Below the pieces are notes generated by a model that worked only from the letters and a program-made list of their open reading frames with translations, did not search any database and was not told the DNA's origin. The position numbers and the translations under genes were made by a program. 7,124 nucleotides of DNA from Anaerolineales bacterium (lineage in GTDB: Bacteria > Chloroflexota > Anaerolineae > Anaerolineales > Villigracilaceae), in the NCBI GenBank assembly GCA_025056515.1, contig JANWWB010000103.1, positions 1 to 7,124 of the forward strand, in the 5' to 3' direction. Within the stretch, counting starts at the first letter, position 1. Each line of letters opens with the position of its first letter. This document shows, in pieces, positions 5,262 to 7,124 of the stretch.

Positions 5262-5777
5262 TCAAACCTCGTTCACCCACTCCTCAAGGGGGCGGCGCGG
5301 ACGTGGGCGCGTCTCTTTGCCAGCGTACCCAATGGGAAGCATGGCAACCGGCCGATGTCCTGGCGGTAATCCAAGCAAGCGACTGACTTCTCGCTCGTCA
5401 AATGCGCCTATCCAAACACTATCGAGGTCAAGGGCTTTGGCCGCCAGCATGGCATATGTGCACGCAATAGTTGCATCTTGTAAAGCATACAACGTTGCGC
5501 CACGTTCACCATACTTGACCGCCGAACGTTCCGGCTCAGCGCAGAAGACCAGGACAATCGGTGCCTCAGCGATAAACTCCTGGTCAAAAGCCGCATGAAC
5601 AAGCGCTTGTCGCTGTTCTAGGCGGCGCACAATATAAACGGCAAAAGCTTGCAAATTTCCTGCCGAAGGAGCAAGGCAAACAGCCTGGAGAATGCGCTGT
5701 AACTTCTCCTCTTCGACCGGTCGGGCAGCATAGTTGCGCATCGAACGACGACTTTCAAGAACCTGAAAGAAGTCCAT
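5262..5777 (-). CDS. Nitroreductase-family FMN oxidoreductase
   Basis: Taking the ATG at 5777-5775 gives 171 residues. The N-terminus has the family's FMN-phosphate motif RRSMRNY (10-16) and APSAGNLQ (36-43). The C-terminal half has WIGAF (122-126), the GLPPGHRPVAMLPIGY segment (136-151) and a basic RPRPRRPLEEW end, all typical of small NAD(P)H-dependent nitroreductase-fold proteins that bind FMN as dimers. The physiological substrate cannot be read from sequence; candidates include quinones, nitro compounds or flavin intermediates. A TTG at 5792 could extend it by 5 residues, but GGAG lies 6 nt before the ATG and no ribosome-binding site precedes the TTG. It starts 18 nt after the universal stress gene, on the same strand, so the two are probably co-transcribed. 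It converges on the SDR gene across a 39-nt gap. Confidence 0.9.
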   Translation of the reverse strand: MDFFQVLESRRSMRNYAARPVEEEKLQRILQAVCLAPSAGNLQAFAVYIVRRLEQRQALVHAAFDQEFIAEAPIVLVFCAEPERSAVKYGERGATLYALQDATIACTYAMLAAKALDLDSVWIGAFDEREVSRLLGLPPGHRPVAMLPIGYAGKETRPRPRRPLEEWVNEV

Positions 5778-5795
5778 ACAAGTCTCCGACAAAGT

Positions 5796-6680
5796 CTATT
5801 TTGCGCGCACAACCAAGACAGAACAGGGAGCATAATGAACAAGCTTGCGCGAGACGCTGCCCAACAGCCAAGCTTTGACCTCGCTCAGCCCACGCGAGCC
5901 GCTCACAATCAGGTCAATTTTTTCCGTCTTGACGTAGTCTAAAATTTCCGTGGCAGCATCGCCACGTTTCAAAACAGGTTCTGCCTGCACACCGTAACCG
6001 GCCAAGATGTCCAGCGACCTTCGCAACAACTCGCGACCCGCCTGTTCTTCTCGAGCACGTTGTTCGGCTACAGCCTCGGTAACCGCCAGAGGCTCATAGT
6101 AAATCCGTTCCGCTGAAGCGCTGACCGTCATCACTGGCAGCGGCGGCGGCGGTAAGACGTGCATAACGCGCACATCAGCCTCTTTGGGGAAAGGGAAGCG
6201 ACCATAGTAAGCAAAGATCAACTCGCCGGCCGGAGAGCCATCAGTCAGAAGAAGCACTCGGTGCGCTTCTTCATGTCCAGGACGGACAACCAGAACCGGG
6301 CAAGAGGCATATTCCACGACCTGTTGCGCCACTCCCCCTAGCAAAATCCCTAAGGTAGCACGCAGCCCTTTTGCGCCCATGGCAATCAGATCTACTTTCT
6401 TGCGCTCGGCATACTCAATAATCGTCTGCGCCGGCGAACCTAAGATGAGTTCTGAGTCAACTTGAAATCCCCGCGAACGGAAATATTCACAAGTGTGCGC
6501 TAGCGCATCCTCTAACGCTCCCAACTCCGTTGCCTGCTGAGAACTAAACGTGCGCAAGACAAACACGCTACAGGTCTCCGGCTTCAGCAAACGGCCAACG
6601 AATTCAATCGCCGCTCGGGCAAAGTCCGAACCATCGTCGGCAACCAAGATGGTCTTAGAAACATCGGAGTAGGCATTCAT
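5796..6680 (-). CDS. Tandem universal stress protein (two UspA domains)
   Basis: The 294-residue protein has two UspA folds: about 8-134 and 141-293. Each starts with the strand leading to the nucleotide pocket (TILVADDGS, 10-18; RVLLLTDGS, 141-149) and ends with a CPVLVVR or CSVLVVR strand. The ATP-binding pattern G-x2-G-x9-G-S is intact in domain 2 (Gly261, Gly264, Gly274, Ser275). Domain 1 has G-x2-G-x9-G-G (Gly102, Gly105, Gly115, Gly116), lacking the Ser/Thr. The proline-rich stretch VLPPPPLPV (175-183) is in an insertion in domain 2. USPs are cytoplasmic stress or energy-state proteins; the exact role is unknown. AGGAGG (minus, 6691-6686) 5 nt before the ATG fixes the start, and a promoter lies upstream. 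It probably leads a two-gene operon with the nitroreductase. Confidence 0.94.
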   Translation of the reverse strand: MNAYSDVSKTILVADDGSDFARAAIEFVGRLLKPETCSVFVLRTFSSQQATELGALEDALAHTCEYFRSRGFQVDSELILGSPAQTIIEYAERKKVDLIAMGAKGLRATLGILLGGVAQQVVEYASCPVLVVRPGHEEAHRVLLLTDGSPAGELIFAYYGRFPFPKEADVRVMHVLPPPPLPVMTVSASAERIYYEPLAVTEAVAEQRAREEQAGRELLRRSLDILAGYGVQAEPVLKRGDAATEILDYVKTEKIDLIVSGSRGLSEVKAWLLGSVSRKLVHYAPCSVLVVRAK

Positions 6681-6719
6681 AACGACCTCCTCTCAAACGA
6701 CCAAATCTCTCTTGTCTAT

Positions 6720-6748
6720 ACTTTAGCACAATCAAGAGTGGATTTCAA
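6720..6748 (-). promoter_or_regulatory. Sigma-70-like promoter of the usp-nitroreductase operon
   Basis: On the minus strand TTGAAA (6748-6743) is separated by 17 nt from TAAAGT (6725-6720). A TG one base before the -10 gives an extended -10 element. The predicted start leaves a leader of about 30 nt before the ATG at 6680. The match is 5 of 6 and 4 of 6 to consensus; activity is inferred. Confidence 0.5.
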
Positions 6749-6856
6749 ATTGAGAACTGCCAAGAAAAGACCAAACCTTTCGAAATCTGCAAGACACATA
6801 GCTTTCGGCACTGACGGTATTTGTCCTATTCACACCCGAACTTCAGATTTTCCTCT

Positions 6857-6885
6857 TTGACAAGCCAACCGGAATCTCTTACACT
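6857..6885 (+). promoter_or_regulatory. Sigma-70-like promoter of the YfcC-type carrier gene
   Basis: A perfect TTGACA (6857-6862) lies 17 nt before TACACT (6880-6885), which matches the -10 consensus at 4 of 6 positions. Predicted initiation is near 6892, about 23 nt before the ATG at 6915. It is divergent from the usp promoter, with the two -35 boxes about 110 bp apart. Confidence 0.55.
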
Positions 6886-6914
6886 TACATAAACCAACCA
6901 TCTCGAGGTGTCCG

Positions 6915-7124
6915 ATGAGCCAAGAAAAATCAGGCGTTCAAATTAGCCAAAAAGCCTTTTTCCAAGCTGTAGCGATTATCTTTGCCCTGATGCTTTTTGC
7001 CGGTGTCCTCACAAGAATAGTACCCGCCGGACAATACACACGGATTCAAGTTGAAGGTCGCATGGAAGTCATTGATCCCTCTTCGTTTACTCTTACTGAA
7101 CGGCCAAATTACCCGATTTGGCGC
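6915..7124 (+). CDS. YfcC/DcuC-family membrane carrier, N-terminal part (runs off right edge)
   Basis: The first 70 residues are visible. A short polar N-terminus is followed by a hydrophobic membrane segment (about 15-36, AFFQAVAIIFALMLFAGVLT) and then RIVPAGQYTR (34-43), the VPAG motif that follows helix 1 in YfcC proteins. The segment VIDPSSF (52-58), later ending YPIW (66-69), also matches my memory of the family, in which E. coli YfcC has a comparable VVDPHSF. These are inner-membrane secondary carriers grouped with C4-dicarboxylate and basic amino-acid exchangers; the substrate cannot be assigned here. GAGGTG at 6905-6910 serves as ribosome-binding site, 4 nt before the ATG, and a good promoter lies upstream. 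An alternative is another member of the DcuC-like superfamily. Confidence 0.78.
   Translation, partial: MSQEKSGVQISQKAFFQAVAIIFALMLFAGVLTRIVPAGQYTRIQVEGRMEVIDPSSFTLTERPNYPIWR

Noticed and set aside
5778..5792. TTG start that would extend the nitroreductase by 5 residues
   Set aside because: No ribosome-binding site precedes it, whereas GGAG lies 6 nt before the ATG at 5777.
6722..6735. FNR-like site, TTGAT-N4-CTAAA on the minus strand
   Set aside because: It matches only 8 of 10 conserved positions with a poor right half, and its place in the promoter spacer is not typical of activation.
6783..6850. Inverted AAATCTG/CAGATTT pair in the usp-yfcC gap
   Set aside because: Seven bases separated by 54 bp is close to chance expectation and overlaps no promoter element symmetrically.

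Overview
The window looks like chromosomal DNA of a free-living, probably anaerobic bacterium. Moderate GC content, a MoeA/periplasmic-binding-protein fusion, an archaeal-type riboflavin reductase, a TIR protein with a glycine-rich tail and a YfcC-type carrier together suggest Chloroflexota, perhaps Anaerolineae. This assignment is an inference from gene content recalled from that group, and nothing in the window proves it.

Layout, left to right. Positions 1-1913 (minus) hold most of a molybdopterin molybdenumtransferase (MoeA) fused to a LysR/ModE-like substrate-binding domain; it runs off the left edge. Positions 1914-2282 carry no convincing gene. They hold a 164-bp MITE-like element with 10-bp terminal inverted repeats, near-perfect 9-bp flanking direct repeats and a nested palindrome. 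Positions 2283-2879 (plus) encode a small TIR-domain protein whose C-terminal tail resembles a RHIM/amyloid-signalling motif. Positions 2934-5222 (plus) look like one transcription unit: a stand-alone RibD-C/archaeal-type reductase, GTP cyclohydrolase II (ribA) and a short-chain dehydrogenase with a GGWxGG signature. A clear rho-independent terminator closes this unit at 5225-5256. It is convergent with a minus-strand pair, a tandem universal stress protein (6680-5796) followed by a nitroreductase-family flavoprotein (5777-5262). Divergent from that pair, a YfcC/DcuC-type carrier starts at 6915 and leaves the right edge.

How the genes may work together. GTP cyclohydrolase II makes the diamino-ribosylamino-pyrimidinone phosphate that an archaeal/fungal-order reductase uses directly, so the reductase-ribA pair is biochemically coherent as two consecutive early steps of riboflavin synthesis. 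The remaining riboflavin genes are not in view. The nitroreductase is a likely FMN enzyme. MoeA-PBP belongs to molybdenum or tungsten cofactor synthesis. The shared theme of flavin, pterin and molybdopterin redox cofactors is suggestive but may be coincidental.

The most interesting signals are the RHIM-like tail on the TIR protein, the MITE-like element beside it, a 16-bp perfect palindrome just before the ribA ribosome-binding site, and two genes (moeA and the reductase) whose -10-like hexamers lie exactly 6 nt before the ATG, as expected for leaderless mRNAs.
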